The translations under genes were made by a program, and so were the position numbers. Below the pieces are notes generated by a model. It ran no database searches. It saw only the letters and a program-made list of their open reading frames with translations, and was not told the origin of the DNA. From Dyadobacter sp. CY261 (lineage in GTDB: Bacteria; Bacteroidota; Bacteroidia; Cytophagales; Spirosomataceae), in contig NZ_JAKCPW010000004.1 in NCBI RefSeq assembly GCF_021440085.1, forward strand, positions 124,001-188,000: 64,000 bases of DNA. Reading direction: 5' to 3'. Below, one piece after another: positions 33,158 to 40,027 of this stretch. Position 1 is the first letter of the stretch. Every line of letters begins with the position of its first letter.

Positions 33158-34432
33158 ATGTCTTACATAGAACCGGCTCCAATCAAGGATAAAGACAATC
33201 CCTTGGAGTCAATGATGCAACGATTCGACAAGGCAGTAGACCTCCTCGGCATTTCGGAAGAGATGTATTATATCCTCAAAGTACCTCGTAAACAAGTGAC
33301 AGTTGGCTTGCCCGTAATGATGGATTCCGGTAAAATCCAGACCTTCGAAGGCTACCGCGTAATTCACTCTACCATTCTCGGCCCCAGCAAAGGCGGCATC
33401 CGTTTCGATCCTGATGTAAACCTGGATGAAGTCCGTGCATTAGCCGCGTGGATGACCTGGAAATGCGCCGTTGTGGACATTCCTTATGGTGGCGCCAAAG
33501 GTGGTGTCGCGTGTAACCCGCGGGAAATGTCGTCCGGCGAAATCGAACGTCTGATGCGCGCTTATACTACCGCATTACTAGATGTTTTTGGTCCCGATCA
33601 GGATATCCCGGCCCCCGACATGGGCACTGGCCCGCGTGAGATGGCGTGGCTTATGGATGAATATTCCAAATCAAAAGGTATGACCATCCCGGCTGTCGTT
33701 ACAGGTAAGCCGCTCGTTTTGGGCGGTTCGCTCGGACGCACCGAAGCCACAGGTCGCGGCGTGATGGTATCCGCATTGGCGGGCATGGAAAAACTTCGCA
33801 TTAATCCTTACCGTGCTACGGCAGCAGTGCAGGGCTTTGGAAATGTGGGCTCGCATGCGGCCCTGCTTCTGCGCGAACGCGGCGTGGCCATCCACGCGAT
33901 CAGCGATATTTCCGGCGCTTATTATAACAGCAAGGGAATCGATGTGGCTGACGCCGTTGCTTACCGCGAGGCCAATAACGGTTCACTTGAAGGTTATACC
34001 AAGGCAGAGCCCATTTCCGGCGATGATTTATTTACATTGCCCGTAGACGTATTGGTGCCGGCAGCAAAAGAAGACGTGATCACCCGCAAAAATGTAGCCA
34101 GTATCCAGGCCCGAATGATCGTGGAAGGCGCCAATGGCCCTACTTCCGCCAAAGCCGATGATATTATTAATGAAAAAGGCATCATGGTAGTACCCGACAT
34201 CCTGGCTAATGCAGGCGGCGTAACGGTGTCCTATTTCGAATGGGTCCAAAACCGGATCGGCTACAAATGGACGCTCGAACGCATCAACCGCCGCACCGAT
34301 CGCATCATGAAAGACGCCTTCGACAAAGTGTATGAAACTTCACTGAAATACAAAGTTTCGCTCCGCATTGCCGCGTACATTGTTGCAATCGATAAAGTCG
34401 CAAGTACATATAAGTATCGTGGAGGGTTCTGA
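33158..34432 (+). CDS. gdhA: Glutamate dehydrogenase (Glu/Leu/Phe/Val dehydrogenase family)
   Basis: A 424-aa enzyme interconverting glutamate and 2-oxoglutarate plus ammonia. The catalytic region reads GGIRFDPDVNLDEVRALAAW, WKCAVVDIPYGGAKGGV with the active-site lysine, and PAPDMGTGPREMAW. The NAD(P) domain has VQGFGNVGSHAA, and the C-terminal part VEGANGPTS and NAGGVTVSYFEW. Length fits hexameric GDHs of about 420 aa. The ATG at 33158 (MSYIEPAPIKD) is used; a longer frame to 33095 would run through the promoter. Catabolic or anabolic use, and the cofactor, cannot be decided by eye. Confidence 0.93.
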   Translation: MSYIEPAPIKDKDNPLESMMQRFDKAVDLLGISEEMYYILKVPRKQVTVGLPVMMDSGKIQTFEGYRVIHSTILGPSKGGIRFDPDVNLDEVRALAAWMTWKCAVVDIPYGGAKGGVACNPREMSSGEIERLMRAYTTALLDVFGPDQDIPAPDMGTGPREMAWLMDEYSKSKGMTIPAVVTGKPLVLGGSLGRTEATGRGVMVSALAGMEKLRINPYRATAAVQGFGNVGSHAALLLRERGVAIHAISDISGAYYNSKGIDVADAVAYREANNGSLEGYTKAEPISGDDLFTLPVDVLVPAAKEDVITRKNVASIQARMIVEGANGPTSAKADDIINEKGIMVVPDILANAGGVTVSYFEWVQNRIGYKWTLERINRRTDRIMKDAFDKVYETSLKYKVSLRIAAYIVAIDKVASTYKYRGGF

Positions 34433-34481
34433 GGTCTGTTCCGGTCGTTAATGACCCCATCTGACGAGACATCACCAACAC

Positions 34482-34551
34482 TTAACAATTTCTTAACAAG
34501 CCACTTCCGCATCTAAACCGAATCTAAACCGGTTTCAAAGTGTTAACTTTA
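34482..34551 (+). promoter_or_regulatory. OmpR/PhoB-type direct repeats and promoter of the histidine kinase gene
   Basis: Two tandem direct repeats with 11-bp period: TTAACA at 34482 and 34493 (5-nt gap, the same form as a Bacillus PhoP box), and ATCTAAACCG at 34511 and 34522. A -7-like TAACTTTA follows at 34544-34551. The second repeat covers the place of the -33 box, as in promoters activated by OmpR/PhoB-family regulators. Activation by such a regulator is inferred; no response regulator gene is adjacent. Confidence 0.6.
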
Positions 34552-34573
34552 AGGCAGAAATTTCAACAGATTC

Positions 34574-34607
34574 ATTGCACGCCGGGAAACACGTCCCGGC
34601 GTGCAAT
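34574..34607 (+). promoter_or_regulatory. Strong hairpin in the leader of the histidine kinase gene
   Basis: ATTGCACGCCGGGA (34574-34587) and TCCCGGCGTGCAAT (34594-34607) form a perfect 14-bp GC-rich stem with a 6-nt loop, ending 15 bp before the ATG at 34623. No T-run follows, so it is not a typical terminator of gdh. It could limit translation of the kinase or stop read-through. Confidence 0.65.
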
Positions 34608-34622
34608 AAGCTTTAAAGTAAC

Positions 34623-35714
34623 ATGTCGTTAAGTCCCCGTTTCATTGCCGTCATTCTGGCGTTCCTGATTTCCCTCATTACCACTACATTCCTTGCATTT
34701 GTGGATGGGGTTTCTAAAGGGATGCTGTTTGTTTCCGCCATTTCCTCATTTATTTCTTCATTTTTTCTGGTGTTGTATACCGTGGACATCCTTGTTTTCA
34801 GGGAGGTTAATAAGATGTACCGTACAATTCACAAATTAAAAATGAAGGATTTCAATATGGCACCCCGTAAAAGGCTGATCCGCGAGTCGAATCCCCTGAA
34901 GACGATTAACGATGAAATCTTTGTGTACGTGACCAAGAAGCAAAAGGAGATCGATGAGCTAAAAAAGCTGGAACTGTTCCGCCGCGAGTTTCTGGCCGAT
35001 GTTTCACACGAATTTAAGACACCGATTTTCGCTGCCCAGGGATTTATCCACACATTGCTGGACGGCGCGATGGATGATGAAAACGTGCGAGAACGTTTTC
35101 TGAAGAAAGCCGCCAACAACCTCGATAGCCTGGATGTGCTGGTGAAGGACTTGCTTGTGTTGTCGCAAATGGAAACCGGCGACATTAAAATGAATATCCT
35201 GCCAATGGATCTCCGCAAATTGACGATCAGCATATTCAGCAGACTTGAAAACATTGCAAAAAGCCGCAATGTGACGTTGAGGGTAAAGCCAGAGGATATG
35301 CCGGGAGTATGGGTGAAGGCCGACGCCGACCGGATGGAGCAGGTGATGCTTAACCTGATCGAAAATGCAATCAAATATGGAAATGAGGGAGGAAAAGTAA
35401 TCGTCCATTTCAGTGAAGGGAAAAAATACATCGAAGTAGAGGTGCGCGACAACGGTCCGGGAATCCCCCATGAGCATCTAAACCGCATTTTCGAGCGTTT
35501 TTACCGCATCGACAAAAGCAGGAGTAAAGAAATTGGTGGCACAGGCTTGGGACTTGCGATTGTAAAACATATATTGAACGCCCACGACACTAAAATTGCA
35601 GTAATGTCTAAACCGGACAAGGGTACCACTTTCTCGTTCAAGCTGGAAAAGGCGTATCCGCAATCTATATCAGAGGCTAAGGCCGAGGGTGTCGTCAATC
35701 AGATGAATCCTTAA
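34623..35714 (+). CDS. Two-component sensor histidine kinase, PhoR-like
   Basis: A 363-aa kinase with two N-terminal membrane helices (about 7-28 and 35-56) separated by only a few residues, so it has almost no periplasmic sensor. A short linker leads to the HisKA domain (FLADVSHEFKTPIFAAQGFI, phospho-acceptor H129). The HATPase domain has ENAIKYGNEGGKV, VRDNGPGIPHEHLNRIFERF, and GGTGLGLAIVKHI. The sequence is closest to the PhoR group. No response regulator is next to it. Its own promoter carries PhoB/PhoP-type direct repeats. It is followed by a Dabb-family gene 31 bp downstream. Confidence 0.92.
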   Translation: MSLSPRFIAVILAFLISLITTTFLAFVDGVSKGMLFVSAISSFISSFFLVLYTVDILVFREVNKMYRTIHKLKMKDFNMAPRKRLIRESNPLKTINDEIFVYVTKKQKEIDELKKLELFRREFLADVSHEFKTPIFAAQGFIHTLLDGAMDDENVRERFLKKAANNLDSLDVLVKDLLVLSQMETGDIKMNILPMDLRKLTISIFSRLENIAKSRNVTLRVKPEDMPGVWVKADADRMEQVMLNLIENAIKYGNEGGKVIVHFSEGKKYIEVEVRDNGPGIPHEHLNRIFERFYRIDKSRSKEIGGTGLGLAIVKHILNAHDTKIAVMSKPDKGTTFSFKLEKAYPQSISEAKAEGVVNQMNP

Positions 35715-35745
35715 ATCATTTTTCTAACACCATAAACCATTATCC

Positions 35746-36045
35746 ATGTTTATCCACAATGTATTCTTCTGGTTAAAGGAGAAAGACAACGAAGAAGCGA
35801 GACAAACCCTGCTAGCTGGTATCAAGTCACTCGAAGCGATTGAATCCATCGAATCGGCATACATCGGCCCTCCGGCTGCAACACGCAGGCCGGTTATCGA
35901 CGCTACTTATGATTTCGCGGAAATCCTTATTTTCAAGGATGAAGCCGCACACGATGTTTACCAGGTTCACCCGCTGCATAAGAAATTCGTAGAGGATTAC
36001 GCACACCTTTGGGAGCGCGTATTGATTTATGATGTAGAGGCATAA
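35746..36045 (+). CDS. Dabb family (stress-responsive alpha/beta barrel) protein
   Basis: A 99-aa protein of the dimeric alpha/beta barrel type. It starts MFIHNVFFWLKEKDNEEARQ, has the typical helix FLxG-like segment (LLAGIKSLEAIESIESAYIG), and ends with YDFAEILIFKDEAAHDVYQVHP and HKKFVEDYAHLWERV. The function of bacterial Dabb proteins is mostly unknown; some are stress-induced or bind small ligands. It probably shares a transcript with the histidine kinase. Confidence 0.88.
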   Translation: MFIHNVFFWLKEKDNEEARQTLLAGIKSLEAIESIESAYIGPPAATRRPVIDATYDFAEILIFKDEAAHDVYQVHPLHKKFVEDYAHLWERVLIYDVEA

Positions 36046-36057
36046 AGTCTAATATTT

Positions 36058-36166
36058 GTTAACAAGTTATCCACAGGCAAAATGTGCATAACTTGTTAAC
36101 AACCCGAAAAATCACTAACTACCAATACGTTAACCCGCATTTACCACCTATCCACAATGTGGATAA
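36058..36166. promoter_or_regulatory. Cluster of four DnaA boxes in two inverted pairs
   Basis: TTATCCACA at 36067-36075 faces TTATGCACA on the minus strand at 36083-36091. They lie inside an 18-bp inverted repeat (GTTAACAAGTTATCCACA at 36058-36075, partner at 36083-36100, one mismatch, 7-nt spacer). A second pair follows: CTATCCACA at 36148-36156 and minus-strand TTATCCACA at 36158-36166, one base apart. Three boxes match TTATNCACA exactly. This may be a replication origin, a DnaA-titration site, or a DnaA-regulated promoter. Flanking genes point toward it rather than away, which does not favour an origin. Confidence 0.65.
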
Positions 36167-36253
36167 CCTCCAGATGAGTGTGGGTTACGCTCTTTCACGG
36201 CACTATTCGACCATCCAATTCGTTCTTTAAACAGTACAAAACGAATTAGAACC

Positions 36254-36553
36254 GTGAAAAGAAACAGTGTACTGCTGTCGGTCATCATAGCGATGGTCGC
36301 GGCGATAACAATATCATCCTGTACTTATCGATCATACAGCCCAGGCTACGACTATGGCCATCGGCAGGGTTACAGGTACTACAATGCCCCTCCGCCGCCA
36401 CCCCGTGTGGTTGTAGTCAGACCGGCTCCCCGACGTGTCATATATGCCGACCGTCACCAGTACCGCCGACATGACAGCAGGGCTTATCGCAAGCAATATC
36501 GCCGTAATGATCACTATGGCAACAACGGGCGTCAGCGTGGCCCCAGACGATAA
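36254..36553 (+). CDS. Small arginine/tyrosine-rich lipoprotein
   Basis: A 99-aa protein starting at GTG 36254 (MKRNSVLLSVIIAMVAAIT). A lipobox ISSC gives an N-terminal cysteine at about 23. The mature part is very rich in Arg, Tyr, His and Pro (YNAPPPPPRVVVVRPAPRR, HRQGYRYY, RRHDSRAYRKQYRRN) and probably disordered, with strong positive charge. No named family is recognised. It could interact with lipopolysaccharide, peptidoglycan or nucleic acid at the envelope. It is transcribed toward a terminator at 36575. Confidence 0.7.
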   Translation: MKRNSVLLSVIIAMVAAITISSCTYRSYSPGYDYGHRQGYRYYNAPPPPPRVVVVRPAPRRVIYADRHQYRRHDSRAYRKQYRRNDHYGNNGRQRGPRR

Positions 36554-36574
36554 TTAGTAAACCTTTTGATAAAT

Positions 36575-36619
36575 AAGGCCAGATACTGTGCATTAAGCCA
36601 CTTTTATCTGGCCTTTTCT
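36575..36619 (+). terminator. Intrinsic terminator
   Basis: AAGGCCAGATA (36575-36585) and TATCTGGCCTT (36605-36615) form an 11-bp stem, followed by a T-rich tract. It ends 17 bp before the fatty acyl-AMP ligase start. Confidence 0.8.
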
Positions 36620-36635
36620 CTTTATTTTGCAGTTT

Positions 36636-38291
36636 ATGGATATAATCGATGTACTAAAAACCAATGCCGGTTTACATCCAGACAAACTTGCTTACGGCTA
36701 TGTAGGCAAGGAGGGTGAATTGTCCGAGCAACTTCGTTATAACGAACTTCATCAACGTGTACTGGCAGCTTCACATCAGTTAAGCGCCAAGTTTCCCGTC
36801 AACGCCAGGGTGATCATCCTGCTGCCCGCCGAAGCGGCCTTCGTGTGCTCTTTCCTCGCTTCCCTCCATGCGGGCATTATAGCAGTGCCCACGCCGATCA
36901 GTTATTCGGAGCCTGGAATTAACCGGATACTCAGCATTATACAGGACTGCAGCGCGGCTGGGATCATTACCAACAAAAAAACCTATAAAATGCTATTTCA
37001 GAGGAAGAATGCAGCCTCTTCAGCATTACAGGACTATGATATCCAGTGGTCTTTCACTGATGACCTCATGTCGGCACCGCCTGCGCCCGGCGCAATAAAG
37101 CGTCACAAGGAACTGGTCGAAACGGCCTACCTCCAATATACTTCGGGCTCAACGAGCCAACCCAAAGGCGTGATGATTGGCCACGTTAACCTGATCGCCA
37201 ACCTCCACGCCATTAATAACTGTTTCGGTCGCACGGTCGACGACGTTTCCGTCACCTGGCTTCCCCATTACCACGACATGGGGCTGGTGGACGGTCTTTT
37301 ATCCCCACTTTTCACGGGAGGAACCGGTTTTGTAATATCGCCCCTGCTATTTATCACAAAACCAGCATTACTACTTCAGACCATCAGCACCTATCAGGCC
37401 GGCTTTTGTGGGGGACCGGGCTTCGGACTCGACCATTGCCTGGCCCGTATCCCTGAGGATCAAATACAAGCGCTCGATCTCAGTTCGATGCGCGTGCTTT
37501 ATGTAGGCGCCGAGCCGATCCGCATTGCTACTTTGGAAAGATTTGCCGCCGCTACTGCGTCAGCCGGTTTTAGAAAAAACAGCCTCGTTCCTGCCTACGG
37601 CCTTGCTGAGGCAACCCTCGCTGTAAGCCTGCATTTGAATGGCACAGATATGACTTACCAGAGAACGGGCGGTGCGAATGCCAAAGAGGCGGTTGCGTGT
37701 GGGCCACCTGTCGAATTCACAGAAGTTGTCATTGTAAATCCTGCCGATAAGGTGCCCGTGCCGGGAGGTGAGGAAGGTGAGATTTGGGTTAAAAATAAAG
37801 CCATTGCCGCAGGATACTGGGAAAAACCCGATGTCACAAAAGCTACATTCCAGGCATATACCAATGACGGCCAAGGGCCTTATCTGCGAACCGGGGATTT
37901 AGGATTTATGGACAATGGCCTGCTCTTCATTACGGGACGCACTAAAGAACTTATCATCATCCGCGGGGTTAACTACTATCCGCAGGACATCGAAGAAGTT
38001 GTGAGCGAAAGCCATCCCGACGTTCAACCTAATGCAGCAGCAGCTTTCTCGGTCGAAACAGCGCAGGGAGAGGCGTTGATGATCGTTAGCGAGATAAAAC
38101 GCGTGACGCAGACGCCGGATGACGAAAAATTGATTAAAACAAAAATGGCGCAAAGTGTAGGACTGGCTTTTGGGCTTATCCCCCATGACATTATCCTGAT
38201 CCCGCCCGGAAAATTGCCAAAAACATCGAGCGGCAAGATACAGCGCCTTAAGGCCCGTGAGTTATTTGCTAAAAAGACCACCATAGATTAA
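36636..38291 (+). CDS. Fatty acyl-AMP ligase (FAAL-like AMP-binding protein)
   Basis: A 551-aa adenylate-forming enzyme. The ATP-binding loop is YTSGSTSQPKG (about 168-178), followed by PHYHDMGLVDG, the conserved FAAL signature, and YGLAEATLAVSLH and GRTKELIIIRGVNYYPQDIE. These favour a fatty acyl-AMP ligase, which loads an acyl group on an acyl carrier protein rather than on CoA. The ATG at 36636 (MDIIDVLKTNAG) is used; a TTG at 36627 is also possible. An acyl carrier protein gene follows 92 bp downstream, which supports that role. The acyl chain and final product are unknown. Confidence 0.88.
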   Translation: MDIIDVLKTNAGLHPDKLAYGYVGKEGELSEQLRYNELHQRVLAASHQLSAKFPVNARVIILLPAEAAFVCSFLASLHAGIIAVPTPISYSEPGINRILSIIQDCSAAGIITNKKTYKMLFQRKNAASSALQDYDIQWSFTDDLMSAPPAPGAIKRHKELVETAYLQYTSGSTSQPKGVMIGHVNLIANLHAINNCFGRTVDDVSVTWLPHYHDMGLVDGLLSPLFTGGTGFVISPLLFITKPALLLQTISTYQAGFCGGPGFGLDHCLARIPEDQIQALDLSSMRVLYVGAEPIRIATLERFAAATASAGFRKNSLVPAYGLAEATLAVSLHLNGTDMTYQRTGGANAKEAVACGPPVEFTEVVIVNPADKVPVPGGEEGEIWVKNKAIAAGYWEKPDVTKATFQAYTNDGQGPYLRTGDLGFMDNGLLFITGRTKELIIIRGVNYYPQDIEEVVSESHPDVQPNAAAAFSVETAQGEALMIVSEIKRVTQTPDDEKLIKTKMAQSVGLAFGLIPHDIILIPPGKLPKTSSGKIQRLKARELFAKKTTID

Positions 38292-38383
38292 CACCGGTTA
38301 CTTAATAAGTCCTGTGCTTTTGAAAAACCTGCGAAAGTACTATTTTCACCCTAGCAATAGGACTTGCCACAAACATCAACTAA

Positions 38384-38632
38384 ATGAATAAAACATCTAC
38401 CGAGATTTCCGACTGGATAGTAGAGCGCATCGCGCACCATGCGGAAATAGACCCTTCCCAAATAGATCTGGACGCCGAAATCATCGACTACCGTCTGGAT
38501 TCCCTCCTTATGGTTGACATTACCACCGAGTTACAAGAATGGATCGGGGTCGAGCTAAGCCCTTCCATTTTTTGGGAAATGGGCACCATTAATGCTACTA
38601 CTCAATGGATTGTGGAAAACCAGGAAGTCTGA
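38384..38632 (+). CDS. Acyl carrier protein
   Basis: An 82-aa phosphopantetheine carrier. The attachment motif is RLDSLLMVDI (Ser40), within the usual four-helix pattern (ISDWIVERIAHHAEIDPSQI ... ITTELQEWIGVELSP). It is more like a stand-alone polyketide/FAAL-type carrier than the housekeeping AcpP. Its neighbours are the FAAL upstream and a sodium/solute symporter that starts 4 bp after its stop. It probably receives the acyl group made by the FAAL. Confidence 0.9.
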   Translation: MNKTSTEISDWIVERIAHHAEIDPSQIDLDAEIIDYRLDSLLMVDITTELQEWIGVELSPSIFWEMGTINATTQWIVENQEV

Positions 38633-38636
38633 AAGT

Positions 38637-40022
38637 ATGCTGGCCTTCTCCATTCTCGCATACTTGGTTGCCAACTTGGGAATAGGTCTTTGGGCTTCCA
38701 AAAAAATCTCGTCTACACAAGACTTCGTACTGGCTGGCCGTCAGCTTCCGCTGATGCTGGCGGCTTCGGCAACTTTTGCCACCTGGTTTGGATCGGAGAC
38801 CATTATGGGCGCTCCTACCGAATTCGTAAAACATGGTGTGCTGGGAATTATAGAAGACCCTTTCGGGGCTTCGCTATGCCTTTTTCTGGTCGGCGTATTC
38901 TTCGCCAGGAGATTTTACGAAATGAATATTATCACATTTTGTGATTTTTTCAGGATACGTTACGGCCGCAATGCCGAATTGCTCTCCGCTATCCTCATCA
39001 TCCCCTCCTATTTTAGCTGGATTGCTGCTCAATTGCTTGCGATGGGCATTGTTCTACAGGTTGTGCTGGGCTGGTCGTTGCTGATTTGCATTCTGTTAAG
39101 TTCATTCGTTGTCATTTTATATACGATCTGGGGTGGTATGTGGTCGATCTCGATCACCGATTTCATCCAAACACTCATGATCATTATAGGGCTATTGGTC
39201 GTAGCCGCTGTCTTATATGAAAAAGTGGGAGGTTTTAGCCCCTTAGTCAAAGCTGCGCCGGAGGGCTTTTTCCGGTTCTTTCCGGAAAATACGTTCAAAG
39301 GTTATCTCGAATATTTCGCTGCCTGGATTACGATTGGCCTGGGCTCGATTCCGCAACAGGATGTATTTCAAAGGGTAATGTCGGCCAAATCGGCCCGCGT
39401 ATCTGTGCAATCGACATTGCTGTCTTCACTGATGTACCTTACGATTGCATTATTGCCGTTATTCATTGGTCTGTGCGGACATTACCTGTACCCCGGTGAA
39501 GAAAAGGATGGGCAAATGATCATTCCGAACATGGTATTGAAGCATATGAACCTGCCGCTTCAGATCTTGTTTTTCGGCGCATTGGTTTCTGCGATCCTAA
39601 GCACGACGAGCAGCGCCATTATGGCACCGGCAGTGGTATTGGGAGAAAATATTGTCAAGTTTTTTAATCCAAAACTCACCGACAAGCAGTTGCTGAAAAC
39701 GATTCGTGCAGGTATTGTCGGCATTACAGCCGTATGCATTTTCCTGGCCGCAACGCGGGAAAGCATTTTTGAACTCGTCGCGGAATCCTCAGCGTTCAGC
39801 CTGGTATCACTTTTCGTCCCACTGGCGGCGGGGCTTTACTGGAAAGCGAGCAATACACTAGGCTGCATACTGTCGATGGTGGCCGGCCTCGCGGTGTGGC
39901 TGATATGTGTACATATTGAAACCGAATATCCCGCCCTCGTTTACGGATTACTCGCCAGTTTTCTTGGCATGGCAGCTGGCCTGATTTGGGAAAAAGCTAG
40001 CAATCCCAGCGCCGCATCCTGA
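38637..40022 (+). CDS. Sodium/solute symporter (SLC5 family)
   Basis: A 461-aa transporter with about 13 membrane helices. Family motifs include ISSTQDFVLAGRQLPLMLAA near the N-terminus, ATFATWFGSETIMGAP, the segment FSWIAAQLLAMG, and GSIPQQDVFQRVMSAKSA. The ATG at 38637 (MLAFSILAYLVANLGIG) lies 4 bp after the acyl carrier protein stop; a frame opening at 38592 is an artefact of overlap. The substrate is not clear. Linkage to FAAL and ACP suggests uptake of a precursor that is acylated, or a membrane partner of the acyl system. It is convergent with the CPA2 antiporter gene, only 5 bp apart. Confidence 0.88.
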   Translation: MLAFSILAYLVANLGIGLWASKKISSTQDFVLAGRQLPLMLAASATFATWFGSETIMGAPTEFVKHGVLGIIEDPFGASLCLFLVGVFFARRFYEMNIITFCDFFRIRYGRNAELLSAILIIPSYFSWIAAQLLAMGIVLQVVLGWSLLICILLSSFVVILYTIWGGMWSISITDFIQTLMIIIGLLVVAAVLYEKVGGFSPLVKAAPEGFFRFFPENTFKGYLEYFAAWITIGLGSIPQQDVFQRVMSAKSARVSVQSTLLSSLMYLTIALLPLFIGLCGHYLYPGEEKDGQMIIPNMVLKHMNLPLQILFFGALVSAILSTTSSAIMAPAVVLGENIVKFFNPKLTDKQLLKTIRAGIVGITAVCIFLAATRESIFELVAESSAFSLVSLFVPLAAGLYWKASNTLGCILSMVAGLAVWLICVHIETEYPALVYGLLASFLGMAAGLIWEKASNPSAAS

Positions 40023-40027
40023 GGCGA

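Noticed and set aside
34829..35488. 219-aa minus-strand frame opposite the histidine kinase
   Set aside because: Antisense of conserved HisKA/HATPase coding sequence.
36046..36253. Definite chromosomal origin at the DnaA-box cluster
   Set aside because: Box density is suggestive, but gene orientation on both sides does not fit and no AT-rich unwinding region stands out, so only a cluster of boxes is claimed.
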